Source: Sulfurimonas autotrophica (GTDB taxonomy: Bacteria; Campylobacterota; Campylobacteria; Campylobacterales; Sulfurimonadaceae). Taken from it: 5,949 nucleotides of DNA. Where the stretch lies: NCBI GenBank assembly GCA_015662405.1, contig DQUE01000175.1, forward strand, positions 1 to 5,949, read 5' to 3'. Position numbers and translations under genes: made by a program. Of this stretch, positions 1 to 5,386 are shown piece after piece; position 1 is the first letter of the stretch, and the number at the start of each line of letters is the position of its first letter. The notes beneath the pieces were generated by a model, which was not told the DNA's origin, ran no database searches, and was given only the letters and a program-made list of their open reading frames with translations.

Positions 1-1
1 A

Positions 2-43
2 GTTATAATTGCATCATCAGAAAATCCATTTACATATATATAA
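2..43 (+). CDS. C-terminal tail of an upstream gene, probably Nif3/DUF34 family protein (partial)
   Basis: The window opens inside a reading frame that gives 13 codons, reading VIIASSENPFTYI, followed by TAA at 41-43. The ending in NPF-(T/E)-Y/F is typical of the last strand of Nif3-like (DUF34) putative dinuclear-metal proteins. From memory, the Nif3-like gene sits directly upstream of the zinc-ribbon gene in Campylobacter jejuni (Cj0705/Cj0706) and Helicobacter pylori (HP0959/HP0958), so context and tail agree. The family's biochemical role is not settled, although a conserved metal site is known. Only 13 residues are visible, so the family call is an inference. A second frame is also open from position 1 to the TGA at 94-96, but its product has no recognisable character and would overlap the next start. 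Confidence 0.55.
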   Translation, partial: VIIASSENPFTYI

Positions 44-56
44 GTTTATTTATAAG
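29..56 (+). promoter_or_regulatory. Candidate sigma70-type promoter for the flgZ-waaA group
   Basis: TTTACA at 29-34 (5 of 6 to TTGACA) is followed after 16 bp by TATAAG at 51-56 (5 of 6 to TATAAT). This would start transcription near 62-64, about 30 nt before the ATG at 93. The -35 element overlaps the end of the upstream gene. The region is very AT-rich, so chance matches are common, and the gene could simply be co-transcribed with the upstream one. Confidence 0.35.
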
Positions 57-92
57 AGTAATGGTACAAAGTAAACCCCCTAAAGGATCCCA

Positions 93-806
93 ATGAACAA
101 GCACTTAAAGCAATTAGTCGACCTTTCAATTATAGATAAAGAGATAGACGCATTTGAGCCACAAATTGAAGAAGCAAATGCAAATTATGAAGCAGCTCTT
201 GCAAAAACGAAGAGTATTGCGTCAGATATTGAAAATTTAAGTAACGAAATTAAAGAAGAAGAAGTAAAAAAAGCAAAAAATGAACTTCATCTCTCTGAGC
301 TTTCACAAAAACTTGAAGCAAATGCAAAAAAAAGTTCTGAAGTAAAGACAGAACGTGAAATGAAATCTTTGCAACTTGAAGAAGAGATAGCCAAAGAACA
401 AGTCACATTTGCAAATGAAGAGATCCAAAGACTTGATAAAATCATTGAAGCAAAGAGAGAACAAATTGAAGCAGCGAAAAAAACTTTAGAAGAATTAACA
501 GCAAGCTTAGAGAGCGTTAAGGCCGATGTTGATATAAAATTAGAAAAAATAAACAAAGAGAGACAAGAAGTTTTCAAACGCAAAGAGGCTCTTTTGGCAG
601 ATATTAATCAAAAAGGTCTTGCATTTTATCAAAAAATTCGTCGTTGGGCTAAAAACACAACAGTAGTGCCTGTGGAAGATCAAGCATGTATGGGATGTCA
701 TATGCTCATTGGTGATAAAGTATATTCAGATGTAATTAAGGGTGAAGATATCACAACATGTCCTCATTGTGGACGTATTCTTTATGTGAAAGTTAACGAA
801 GAGTAG
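93..806 (+). CDS. flgZ: Coiled-coil protein with C-terminal C4 zinc ribbon, FlgZ/HP0958-type (DUF164)
   Basis: A 237-residue protein that is almost entirely a long helical hairpin followed by a zinc ribbon. Residues about 1-165 are rich in Glu, Lys, Ala and Leu with heptad character. The segment TEREMKSL near 86-93 is the conserved stretch I associate with this family. Residues about 199-226 hold two zinc knuckles, CMGC (Cys199, Cys202) and CPHC (Cys223, Cys226), on the pattern CxxC-x20-CxxC. No signal peptide or membrane segment is visible, so it should be cytoplasmic. The Helicobacter pylori homologue HP0958 (FlgZ) is reported to stabilise the sigma54 factor RpoN, bind flaA mRNA and be needed for flagella. 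Transfer of that role to this organism is inference. The ATG at 93 is well supported by AAAGGA at 82-87. The following waaA begins 2 bp after the stop, so the two are probably translationally coupled. H. pylori HP0958 is slightly longer, at about 254 residues. Confidence 0.9.
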   Translation: MNKHLKQLVDLSIIDKEIDAFEPQIEEANANYEAALAKTKSIASDIENLSNEIKEEEVKKAKNELHLSELSQKLEANAKKSSEVKTEREMKSLQLEEEIAKEQVTFANEEIQRLDKIIEAKREQIEAAKKTLEELTASLESVKADVDIKLEKINKERQEVFKRKEALLADINQKGLAFYQKIRRWAKNTTVVPVEDQACMGCHMLIGDKVYSDVIKGEDITTCPHCGRILYVKVNEE

Positions 807-808
807 GC

Positions 809-1975
809 TTGAAGCCATTTTTTCTTTTTTACTATTTTTTCAGTGCGGTGCTTTTTGTTATAGCACTGCCACTATTAATTGTACTCTCTTTAAAGCAAAA
901 ATATAAAGAGTCTATTCCTGCTCGTTTTTTTCTTTTTAACAATCCTAAGTTCGATGTTACAAATGCGATTTGGTTTCATGTATGCTCTTTAGGTGAAGCA
1001 AGAGCTTTAGACCCTCTTTTGCAAAAACTTCATAATGAAGAGGTTGTTATTACAACAATTACACAGACTGGGTACAATATGGCAAAAAAGTATAATGCTC
1101 AGGTTCGCTATCTTCCTTATGAAATATATCTGCCTTTTTGGATAGAACCGCAAAAAAAGCTTATCGTTCTAGAGGCAGAGTTTTGGTACATGCTTTTTAC
1201 TGTAGCACGCTCACGCGGGGCAGAGGTAATTTTACTCAATGCTAGAATTTCAGATAAAAGTGTCAAAAAATATATGAAGTTTGCTTGGTTTTATAAAAGA
1301 CTTTTGCAAAATGTAGCTATGATTTATGCACAAAGTGAAGTTGATAAAAATAGATTTTTAGCACTTGGTGCGAAAAATATTGAAGTTATCGGCAATATAA
1401 AATTAGCAGGTGAAGTGCAAAAAACTAAAGAGTATAAAAAGCCAGATGGCGAAGTTATTGTAGCCGGTAGTACGCATTTGGGTGAAGAAAAAAGCATATT
1501 GGATGCTTTTTTTGCTTATAAAAATCACAAAAATGCAAAGCTTATCATAGTTCCGCGCCATCCAGAACGTTTTGATGAGGTGTACAATCTGATGAATTTG
1601 TATGCAAAGCAATACAATGCAACACTCTCTCGTTTTTCAGAGGTGAAAAATTTTGCAAGTGATATGATCTTGGTTGATATGATGGGGGAGCTAAATAATA
1701 TTTATGCAATTAGTGATATAGCTATTCTTGGTGGTGCATTTAATAGTGATGTAGGTGGGCACAATCCACTCGAACCGGCACACTTTGGCTGTAAAATAAT
1801 TACAGGAAAGCATTTCTTTCATCAAAAGGAGCTTTTTAGGTATGTACACCATGTGCAGTATGTTGAGCCAAAAGAGATAGCTAGTGCTTTGGAGAAGGCC
1901 AAAGAGCTTCCACCCTCAATGGTTACAGAGAAAATAAACTTAGAGCCTGTGGTTCAAAAAATTTTAGAAAATTAA
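809..1975 (+). CDS. waaA: 3-deoxy-D-manno-octulosonic acid (Kdo) transferase, GT30 family
   Basis: WaaA (KdtA) transfers Kdo from CMP-Kdo to the lipid A precursor on the cytoplasmic face of the inner membrane. The 388-residue product begins with a hydrophobic anchor (about residues 3-27). The Rossmann-like N-terminal donor follows, with WFHVCSLGEARAL (55-67); Glu63 there matches the catalytic glutamate of GT30 enzymes. Further family motifs are ITTITQTGYN (81-90), LPYEIYLPFW (102-111), LEAEFWYMLF (121-130), LLNARISDKS (142-151), VIGNIKLA (193-200), VAGSTHLGEE (218-227), VPRHPERF (248-255) and GGHNPLEPAHFG (316-327). It is shorter than E. coli WaaA (about 425 residues). The start is TTG at 809-811, two bases after the flgZ stop. 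It is preceded by a weak GAAGAG (798-803) and is the start that keeps the membrane anchor; a GTG at 848 would remove part of it. Whether one or two Kdo residues are added cannot be read from the sequence. Confidence 0.97.
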   Translation: MKPFFLFYYFFSAVLFVIALPLLIVLSLKQKYKESIPARFFLFNNPKFDVTNAIWFHVCSLGEARALDPLLQKLHNEEVVITTITQTGYNMAKKYNAQVRYLPYEIYLPFWIEPQKKLIVLEAEFWYMLFTVARSRGAEVILLNARISDKSVKKYMKFAWFYKRLLQNVAMIYAQSEVDKNRFLALGAKNIEVIGNIKLAGEVQKTKEYKKPDGEVIVAGSTHLGEEKSILDAFFAYKNHKNAKLIIVPRHPERFDEVYNLMNLYAKQYNATLSRFSEVKNFASDMILVDMMGELNNIYAISDIAILGGAFNSDVGGHNPLEPAHFGCKIITGKHFFHQKELFRYVHHVQYVEPKEIASALEKAKELPPSMVTEKINLEPVVQKILEN

Positions 1976-1990
1976 AAGGAGTCAGATACA

Positions 1991-2725
1991 ATGGCGACAG
2001 AAAAAGCATATAAATTATTAGCAATACAAGAAGGAATTTCTAATTCAAACGCAAAATCTTTGATAGATAGGGGACTTGTTTATGTTGGCAATAAAAAAGT
2101 CATGATAGCTCGTGGTGAAATAGATGAGCGAACTCTTTTTCGCGTACAAAAAGTAGAACGGGCTCAACCTATTTTTGAAAATGATGACATTGTTGTTGTT
2201 GATAAGCCAGCCTATGTAAACTCGGATGAGATTGAACGCCAGTTTAAGCCGGCAGTTTTACTCCATAGGCTAGACCGTGAAACAAGCGGAGTTTTAATGC
2301 TTGTAAAAAATGAAGCGTTTCGTCAGCGTGCCATTAAAGCGTTTCGTGATGATAAAGTTTATAAAGAGTATATCGCATGGGTTGAGGGAATAATGACAGA
2401 ACCTATTGAGGTAGATAAAGCAATTGTAACACAGAAAAAAAATAATAAAGCTTACTCAAATGTATCCCCTAAGGGAAAGCCGGCACGAACAGAATTTTTT
2501 CCTGATATTGTGAGTGCGAAAAAGACAAAAGTGAAGTGTGTCATCCACAATGGCCGTACACATCAAATCAGGGTGCATGCACGCTACATCGATCATCCGA
2601 TAATCGGTGATGAACAGTATGGTGGACGTCGTGCAAAGCGTGTGATGTTACATGCACATAAAGTAAGATTGCTTGGCATGGAGTTCATAGCTAAGGAGCC
2701 TAAGAGCTTTGCGACATTTGAATAA
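1991..2725 (+). CDS. RluA-family RNA pseudouridine synthase
   Basis: A 244-residue enzyme that isomerises uridine to pseudouridine in rRNA or tRNA. The N-terminal region (about 5-50, with ISNSNAKSLIDRGLVYVGNK) resembles an S4-like RNA-binding domain. The catalytic domain starts with IVVVDKPAYV (67-76), then carries HRLDRETSGVLML (92-104), in which Asp95 is the catalytic aspartate of the RluA/RluD/RsuA superfamily. It continues with YKEYIAWVEG (124-133), GRTHQIRVH (188-196), IGDEQYGG (205-212) and MLHAHKVRL (219-227). HRLDRETSG and GRTHQIRVH place it in the RluA branch, not RsuA or TruB. A clear Shine-Dalgarno, AAGGAG at 1976-1981, lies 9 nt before the ATG and overlaps the waaA stop. The corresponding gene sits beside waaA in C. 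jejuni (Cj0708) and H. pylori (HP0956). The target uridine cannot be deduced, so no specific symbol is given. Confidence 0.95.
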   Translation: MATEKAYKLLAIQEGISNSNAKSLIDRGLVYVGNKKVMIARGEIDERTLFRVQKVERAQPIFENDDIVVVDKPAYVNSDEIERQFKPAVLLHRLDRETSGVLMLVKNEAFRQRAIKAFRDDKVYKEYIAWVEGIMTEPIEVDKAIVTQKKNNKAYSNVSPKGKPARTEFFPDIVSAKKTKVKCVIHNGRTHQIRVHARYIDHPIIGDEQYGGRRAKRVMLHAHKVRLLGMEFIAKEPKSFATFE

Positions 2726-2747
2726 TTAAGAAAAACTTAGTTACAAT
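2718..2747 (+). promoter_or_regulatory. Candidate sigma70-type promoter upstream of ffh
   Basis: TTGAAT at 2718-2723 (4 of 6, overlapping the pseudouridine synthase stop codon) is separated by 18 bp from TACAAT at 2742-2747 (5 of 6). The context TTACAATTTC resembles many Campylobacterota -10 regions. Predicted initiation is near 2753-2755, about 32 nt before the ffh ATG. A second -10-like TATACA at 2759-2764 has no convincing partner. No terminator is visible between the two genes, so read-through from the upstream group is also likely. Confidence 0.42.
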
Positions 2748-2785
2748 TTCAAAAAAATTATACAGAAAATAAAAGAGGTGTTTAC

Positions 2786-4141
2786 ATGTTCGGTACTTTA
2801 ACGGATTCATTTACAAGTGCAATAAAAAAGATTCGTTTTCACGATGATGATAAGGCACTCTCAAAAGCACTTCAAGAACTAAAGAAGAATCTTTTAAAAG
2901 CAGATGTGCATCATAAAGTTGTCAAAGAACTGATTCAAAAGGTGCAACTGCGTACAAAAGAGAAGGGAATAGGCAAAGATCAGTTTCTTGAAGCTTTGCG
3001 TGAAACACTCAATGAGCTGTTAGATGTTGGTGGTAATCGAGGTTTTGTTTTCGCTCCAAACCCTCCGACTGTTATTTTAATGACAGGCTTACAAGGATCT
3101 GGTAAAACAACTACAACAGGGAAACTTGCAAATTATCTAAAGAACAAGGGGAAAAAAGTACTGATTGTTGCAGCCGATCTGCAGCGTCTTGCTGCTGTTG
3201 AGCAGCTACGTCAAATTACGACGCAAATAGAAGTAGAACTTTATGAGGATGAAGCGACAAAAAGTCCGGTTAATGTTGTGGAAGCTGCACTTAAATATGC
3301 TGATTCTAAAATTTTTGATGTGGTACTAATAGATACCGCCGGTCGCTTGGCTATAGACGAAGAGCTGATGGATGAGTTGCAAAATGTAAAAAAAGCGGCA
3401 AATCCAGATGAAATATTTTATGTGGCTGATTCTTTAACAGGTCAGGATGCAGTCAGAACTGCTACAACTTTTAAAGAAAAAATCGGTATTGATGGAGTTA
3501 TCCTCTCAAAATATGATGGTGATGCAAAAGGCGGTGTTGCTTTAGGACTCTCTGCTCAGGTGCAGGTACCACTTCGCTTTATCGGTATGGGCGAAAAGAT
3601 GGAAGATTTGGAAGTTTTTTTACCTGAACGCGTTGTGAACCGTTTGATGGGTTTTGGAGATGTTGAAGGGCTTGCAGAAAAAGTAACAAATGTTATTGAT
3701 GAAAAAAAGGCAAAGAAACTTACAAAGAAGATCCAAAAAGGAAAATTTAATTTCAATGACTTTTTAGAGCAGATGGAACAAATGAAGAAAATGGGAAGTA
3801 TGAGCTCTATTATGGGTATGATTCCAGGAATGGGAAATATGTCCAAAGCGATTAAAGATTTTGATTTTGAAAACTCTGGGGAACTCAAAAATATAAAAGC
3901 GATGGTTGCCTCCATGACAAAAAAAGAGAGAGAAAATCCAGATTTATTGAATAATTCAAGAAAACAAAGAATTGCAAAAGGGTGTGGACTTGATATTGTT
4001 GAGATAAACAGGATGATCAAACAGTTTAAAAATGCTGGAAAAATGGCAAAAAAATTCTCTGGGAAAAATGGAATGAAGCAGCTCCAGTCTATGATGGGAC
4101 AGATGGGAGGTCCAGGCGGAATTGGCGGACTGCCAAGGTAA
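2786..4141 (+). CDS. ffh: Signal recognition particle protein Ffh (SRP54 GTPase)
   Basis: Ffh binds SRP RNA and signal sequences emerging from the ribosome, and with FtsY delivers inner-membrane proteins to the Sec translocon. The 451-residue length is normal. The N domain is a helical bundle (about 1-88). The G domain (about 95-295) shows the P-loop GLQGSGKTTTTGKL (101-114), AADLQRLAAVEQL (129-141), DTAGR (183-187), ADSLTGQDAV (214-223), SKYDGDAKGG (241-250, the T/SKxD guanine-specificity motif) and FIGMGEKMEDLEVF (265-278). The M domain (about 320-440) is very methionine-rich around 330-352, as expected for the signal-sequence groove, and holds the RNA-binding stretch SRKQRIAKGCGLDIVEINRM (391-410). 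The tail is Gly/Met-rich. The ATG at 2786 has AGAGG (2773-2777) 8 nt upstream. Leu136 replaces the proline usual in Ffh RPAA motifs. Ffh beside rpsP-rimM-trmD is a widely conserved arrangement. Confidence 0.99.
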   Translation: MFGTLTDSFTSAIKKIRFHDDDKALSKALQELKKNLLKADVHHKVVKELIQKVQLRTKEKGIGKDQFLEALRETLNELLDVGGNRGFVFAPNPPTVILMTGLQGSGKTTTTGKLANYLKNKGKKVLIVAADLQRLAAVEQLRQITTQIEVELYEDEATKSPVNVVEAALKYADSKIFDVVLIDTAGRLAIDEELMDELQNVKKAANPDEIFYVADSLTGQDAVRTATTFKEKIGIDGVILSKYDGDAKGGVALGLSAQVQVPLRFIGMGEKMEDLEVFLPERVVNRLMGFGDVEGLAEKVTNVIDEKKAKKLTKKIQKGKFNFNDFLEQMEQMKKMGSMSSIMGMIPGMGNMSKAIKDFDFENSGELKNIKAMVASMTKKERENPDLLNNSRKQRIAKGCGLDIVEINRMIKQFKNAGKMAKKFSGKNGMKQLQSMMGQMGGPGGIGGLPR

Positions 4142-4144
4142 AGA

Positions 4145-4173
4145 TTGTAATTTAAGAAAAGAGTCGGTATAAT
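4145..4173 (+). promoter_or_regulatory. Strong sigma70-type promoter for the rpsP-khpA-rimM-trmD operon
   Basis: A perfect -10 hexamer TATAAT at 4168-4173 is preceded at the ideal 17 bp spacing by TTGTAA at 4145-4150 (4 of 6 to TTGACA). It begins only 3 bp after the ffh stop codon. Predicted initiation is near 4179-4181, giving a leader of about 215 nt before rpsP. It is the best promoter match in the window. It implies that the ribosomal-protein operon can be expressed independently of ffh, although no terminator separates the two, so read-through is possible. Confidence 0.65.
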
Positions 4174-4187
4174 TCCGCCGAAAATAG

Positions 4188-4223
4188 AATCTTTTTAAAC
4201 AATACCTCTGTGATAAAAAGATT
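4188..4223 (+). promoter_or_regulatory. AT-rich hairpin at the 5' end of the rpsP leader
   Basis: AATCTTTTTA at 4188-4197 is the exact reverse complement of TAAAAAGATT at 4214-4223, giving a 10-bp stem with a 16-nt loop close to the predicted transcript 5' end. G4187 and U4224 could add a wobble pair. It has no GC-rich stem and no T-tract after it, so it is not an intrinsic terminator. A 5'-end hairpin can protect an mRNA from RNase attack, but that role is only an inference here. Chance formation in such AT-rich DNA is possible. Confidence 0.4.
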
Positions 4224-4227
4224 TATA

Positions 4228-4374
4228 ACCTATTTACTGGTTATATGTGTACATCCAACTATAGAGATGGTAAGAGGGAAGCAAAATTATTTAAGAGATA
4301 AACACTCTTCTGCATTTACAACTTCCCACATCACTTCTTTATAAAGAAATGTTTACATGTAACCAGTAATAGGT
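4228..4374 (+). promoter_or_regulatory. Long rod-like RNA fold in the rpsP 5' leader (possible cis-regulatory element or 6S-like small RNA)
   Basis: The segment 4228-4254 pairs with 4349-4374 over about 25 base pairs, with one bulge (U4235), one U-U mismatch (4250/4353) and two G-U wobbles (4244/4359, 4249/4354). The core CTGGTTA (4237-4243) matches TAACCAG (4360-4366) exactly. Inside, after a symmetric 5x5 internal loop, 4260-4267 pairs with 4336-4343 (8 bp, one G-U). After a symmetric 8x8 loop, GGGAAG (4276-4281) pairs with CTTCCC (4322-4327). A terminal hairpin forms from AAGAG (4293-4297) and CTCTT (4305-4309) around a 7-nt loop. The whole is one unbranched rod of about 147 nt, ending about 13 nt before the rpsP Shine-Dalgarno. 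No T-tract follows, so it is more likely part of the mRNA leader than a free RNA. The alternatives are a 6S-like RNA, processed from the leader, or a MITE-like inverted-repeat insertion. The pairing is directly visible; the function is unknown to me. Confidence 0.6.
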
Positions 4375-4396
4375 AAATTAAAAAATAGGAAACAAA

Positions 4397-4618
4397 ATGA
4401 CAGTAATTAGACTTACTCGTATGGGAAGAAAAAAAAGACCGTTTTATCGTATCGCGGTTACAGATAGCCGTAAACCTAGAGATGGTGGTTGGATTGAACT
4501 TATTGGGTACTATAATCCGATGACAAAAGAGTTAAAAATAGACAATGAAAGAGTTGATTACTGGGTGAGTGTTGGTGCTCAAATGAGTGATCGTGTTAAA
4601 AAGATCACTGGTCGTTAA
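4397..4618 (+). CDS. rpsP: 30S ribosomal protein S16
   Basis: S16 binds 16S rRNA in the body of the 30S subunit and is needed for its assembly. The 73-residue product begins with the family signature VIRLTRMGRKKRPFYRIAV (3-21), followed by ADSR-like TDSRKPRDG (22-30), WIELIGYYNP (32-41) and VDYWVSVGAQMSDRV (53-67). It is a compact S16 that lacks the C-terminal extension seen in some bacteria (E. coli S16 is 82 residues). The ATG at 4397 is preceded by AGGAA at 4387-4391, 5 nt away, which supports this start. It is the first gene after the strong promoter and long structured leader, so ribosome access may depend on how that leader folds. Confidence 0.99.
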   Translation: MTVIRLTRMGRKKRPFYRIAVTDSRKPRDGGWIELIGYYNPMTKELKIDNERVDYWVSVGAQMSDRVKKITGR

Positions 4619-4620
4619 TC

Positions 4621-4857
4621 ATGATTGCTGATTTTGTCGCACAATTTGCAAGACTAATAGCATCACATCCTGATGATATAAGGGTTGAAGTTCAAGAGGG
4701 CGATGAAATGACACAAATAGTTCTCTATGCAAATCAAGAAGATATAGGGAAGTTGATTGGAAAGAGTGGTAAGATGATTGGTGCTATAAAGACTGTTATC
4801 TCTGGCTGCAAAGCAAAAGATGGTGTGAGTTATCGTATCAATGTCGAAGCAATCTAG
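4621..4857 (+). CDS. khpA: Small KH-domain RNA-binding protein (KhpA type)
   Basis: A 78-residue protein that is essentially one KH domain. The strand RVEVQEGDEMTQIVLYA (21-37) leads into DIGKLIGKSGKMIGAIKTVI (41-60), which carries the GxxG loop Gly47-Lys-Ser-Gly50 that grips single-stranded RNA, and then the strand SYRINVEAI (70-78). KhpA proteins bind RNA broadly, and in Gram-positive bacteria act with KhpB in cell-division and envelope control. A ribosome or mRNA-related role is suggested here by the position between rpsP and rimM, as in C. jejuni (Cj0711). The ATG lies 2 bp after the rpsP stop with no visible Shine-Dalgarno, so translation is probably by re-initiation. The last 17 bp overlap rimM. 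Confidence 0.95.
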   Translation: MIADFVAQFARLIASHPDDIRVEVQEGDEMTQIVLYANQEDIGKLIGKSGKMIGAIKTVISGCKAKDGVSYRINVEAI

Positions 4858-5386
4858 TAATAATAAGCTGTTGCATATAGCAACTATTGGAAAGAGTGTT
4901 GGTATCAAAGGTGATTTGAAGTTGCATATTAAATGTGATTTTCCGGAGCAGTTTGTAAAGGGAAGCACTTTTTTAATTAGCAATACAGAGCGTATCACAC
5001 TTAGTGATGTAGATCTTGAACGTGGTTTGGTGCGCATTAATCATATTAATAATCCTGAAGATGCGAAAAAGTTTACAAATACGAAACTTTTTGCAACATA
5101 TGAAGAGACAAGAGAAAATTGTCATCTCAATGAAGGTGAATATTTTTGGTTTGACTTGGAAGATTGTAAAGTGTATGAAGAGAATAGTCTCCTTGGCGTT
5201 GTGAAAGAGCTTGAAAGACTTAACAATACAAACTATTTAAGCATTCAAACAGATGAGACTTTGGTTAAAAAGGGTTTACCAAAAAGTTTTTTGGTTCCTT
5301 TTATTGAACCATTTAAAGTTGCTGTTGACATAGAGGGTAAGCGCATTACTCTCAATGGAGCCATGGATATCTTGGAAGCATCATAG
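4841..5386 (+). CDS. rimM: Ribosome maturation factor RimM
   Basis: RimM assists late folding of the 16S rRNA 3' domain during 30S assembly, in part through protein S19. The 181-residue product has the N-terminal beta-barrel with HIATIGKSVGIKGDLKLHI (12-30), matching the family G.(h)G.(K/R)GE(V/L)KV pattern. A C-terminal PRC-barrel starts near GEYFWFDLEDCKVY (99-112) and includes LGVVKELERLNNTNYLSI (118-135), FLVPFIEPF (150-158) and VDIEGKRITL (162-171). The length is typical. The chosen ATG at 4841 lies inside khpA, giving a 17-bp overlap, and only a weak purine stretch (4822-4829) precedes it. An in-frame TTG at 4871 would remove ten residues of low conservation and cannot be excluded. The stop codon abuts the trmD start. 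Confidence 0.97.
   Translation: MSKQSSNNKLLHIATIGKSVGIKGDLKLHIKCDFPEQFVKGSTFLISNTERITLSDVDLERGLVRINHINNPEDAKKFTNTKLFATYEETRENCHLNEGEYFWFDLEDCKVYEENSLLGVVKELERLNNTNYLSIQTDETLVKKGLPKSFLVPFIEPFKVAVDIEGKRITLNGAMDILEAS

Noticed and set aside
4..9. A perfect TATAAT at the very start of the window
   Set aside because: It lies within the coding tail of the upstream gene, and its -35 region is outside the window. The match is expected by chance in AT-rich sequence.
287..583. A 98-codon minus-strand frame opposite the coiled-coil region of the zinc-ribbon gene
   Set aside because: It is a shadow of the Glu/Lys/Ala-biased coding strand, with no ribosome binding site or recognisable protein.
3556..4020. 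A 154-codon frame on the minus strand opposite the ffh M domain
   Set aside because: It lies wholly antisense to the well-conserved ffh. Its Ile/Phe/Ser-rich composition is the reverse complement of Lys/Met/Asp-rich coding sequence, and there is no plausible family or start context.
4245..4301. An 18-codon reading frame (ATG to TAA) in the rpsP leader, a possible leader peptide
   Set aside because: There is no Shine-Dalgarno, the start is buried in the outer helix, and there is no run of a regulatory amino acid. A frame this short is expected by chance.
4228..4374. The leader rod as the 4.5S/SRP RNA gene, given its position next to ffh
   Set aside because: The signature apical GGAA-type tetraloop and the flanking conserved asymmetric and symmetric loops are absent; the terminal loop is ATAAACA. 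GGGAAGC at 4276-4282 only superficially resembles the GGAAGGAAGCAG motif.
4228..4374. The inverted repeat as a MITE or insertion-sequence remnant
   Set aside because: There is no clear target-site duplication at the ends, no second copy in the window, and the inner segments pair in register with wobbles, which suits an RNA fold. It cannot be fully excluded without a genome-wide copy search.
4352..4379. TTTACA-16 bp-TAAATT as a second promoter close to rpsP
   Set aside because: The -10 is weak, and initiation would fall on the Shine-Dalgarno, leaving almost no leader. The upstream promoter is far better, although this could matter if mapped 5' ends disagree.
4663..5037. A 124-codon minus-strand frame opposite khpA and rimM
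   Set aside because: It spans two conserved overlapping genes on the other strand and has no family resemblance.
5016..5204. A 62-codon plus-strand frame inside rimM in another phase
   Set aside because: It is fully contained in rimM, is of low complexity, and has no supporting start signal.
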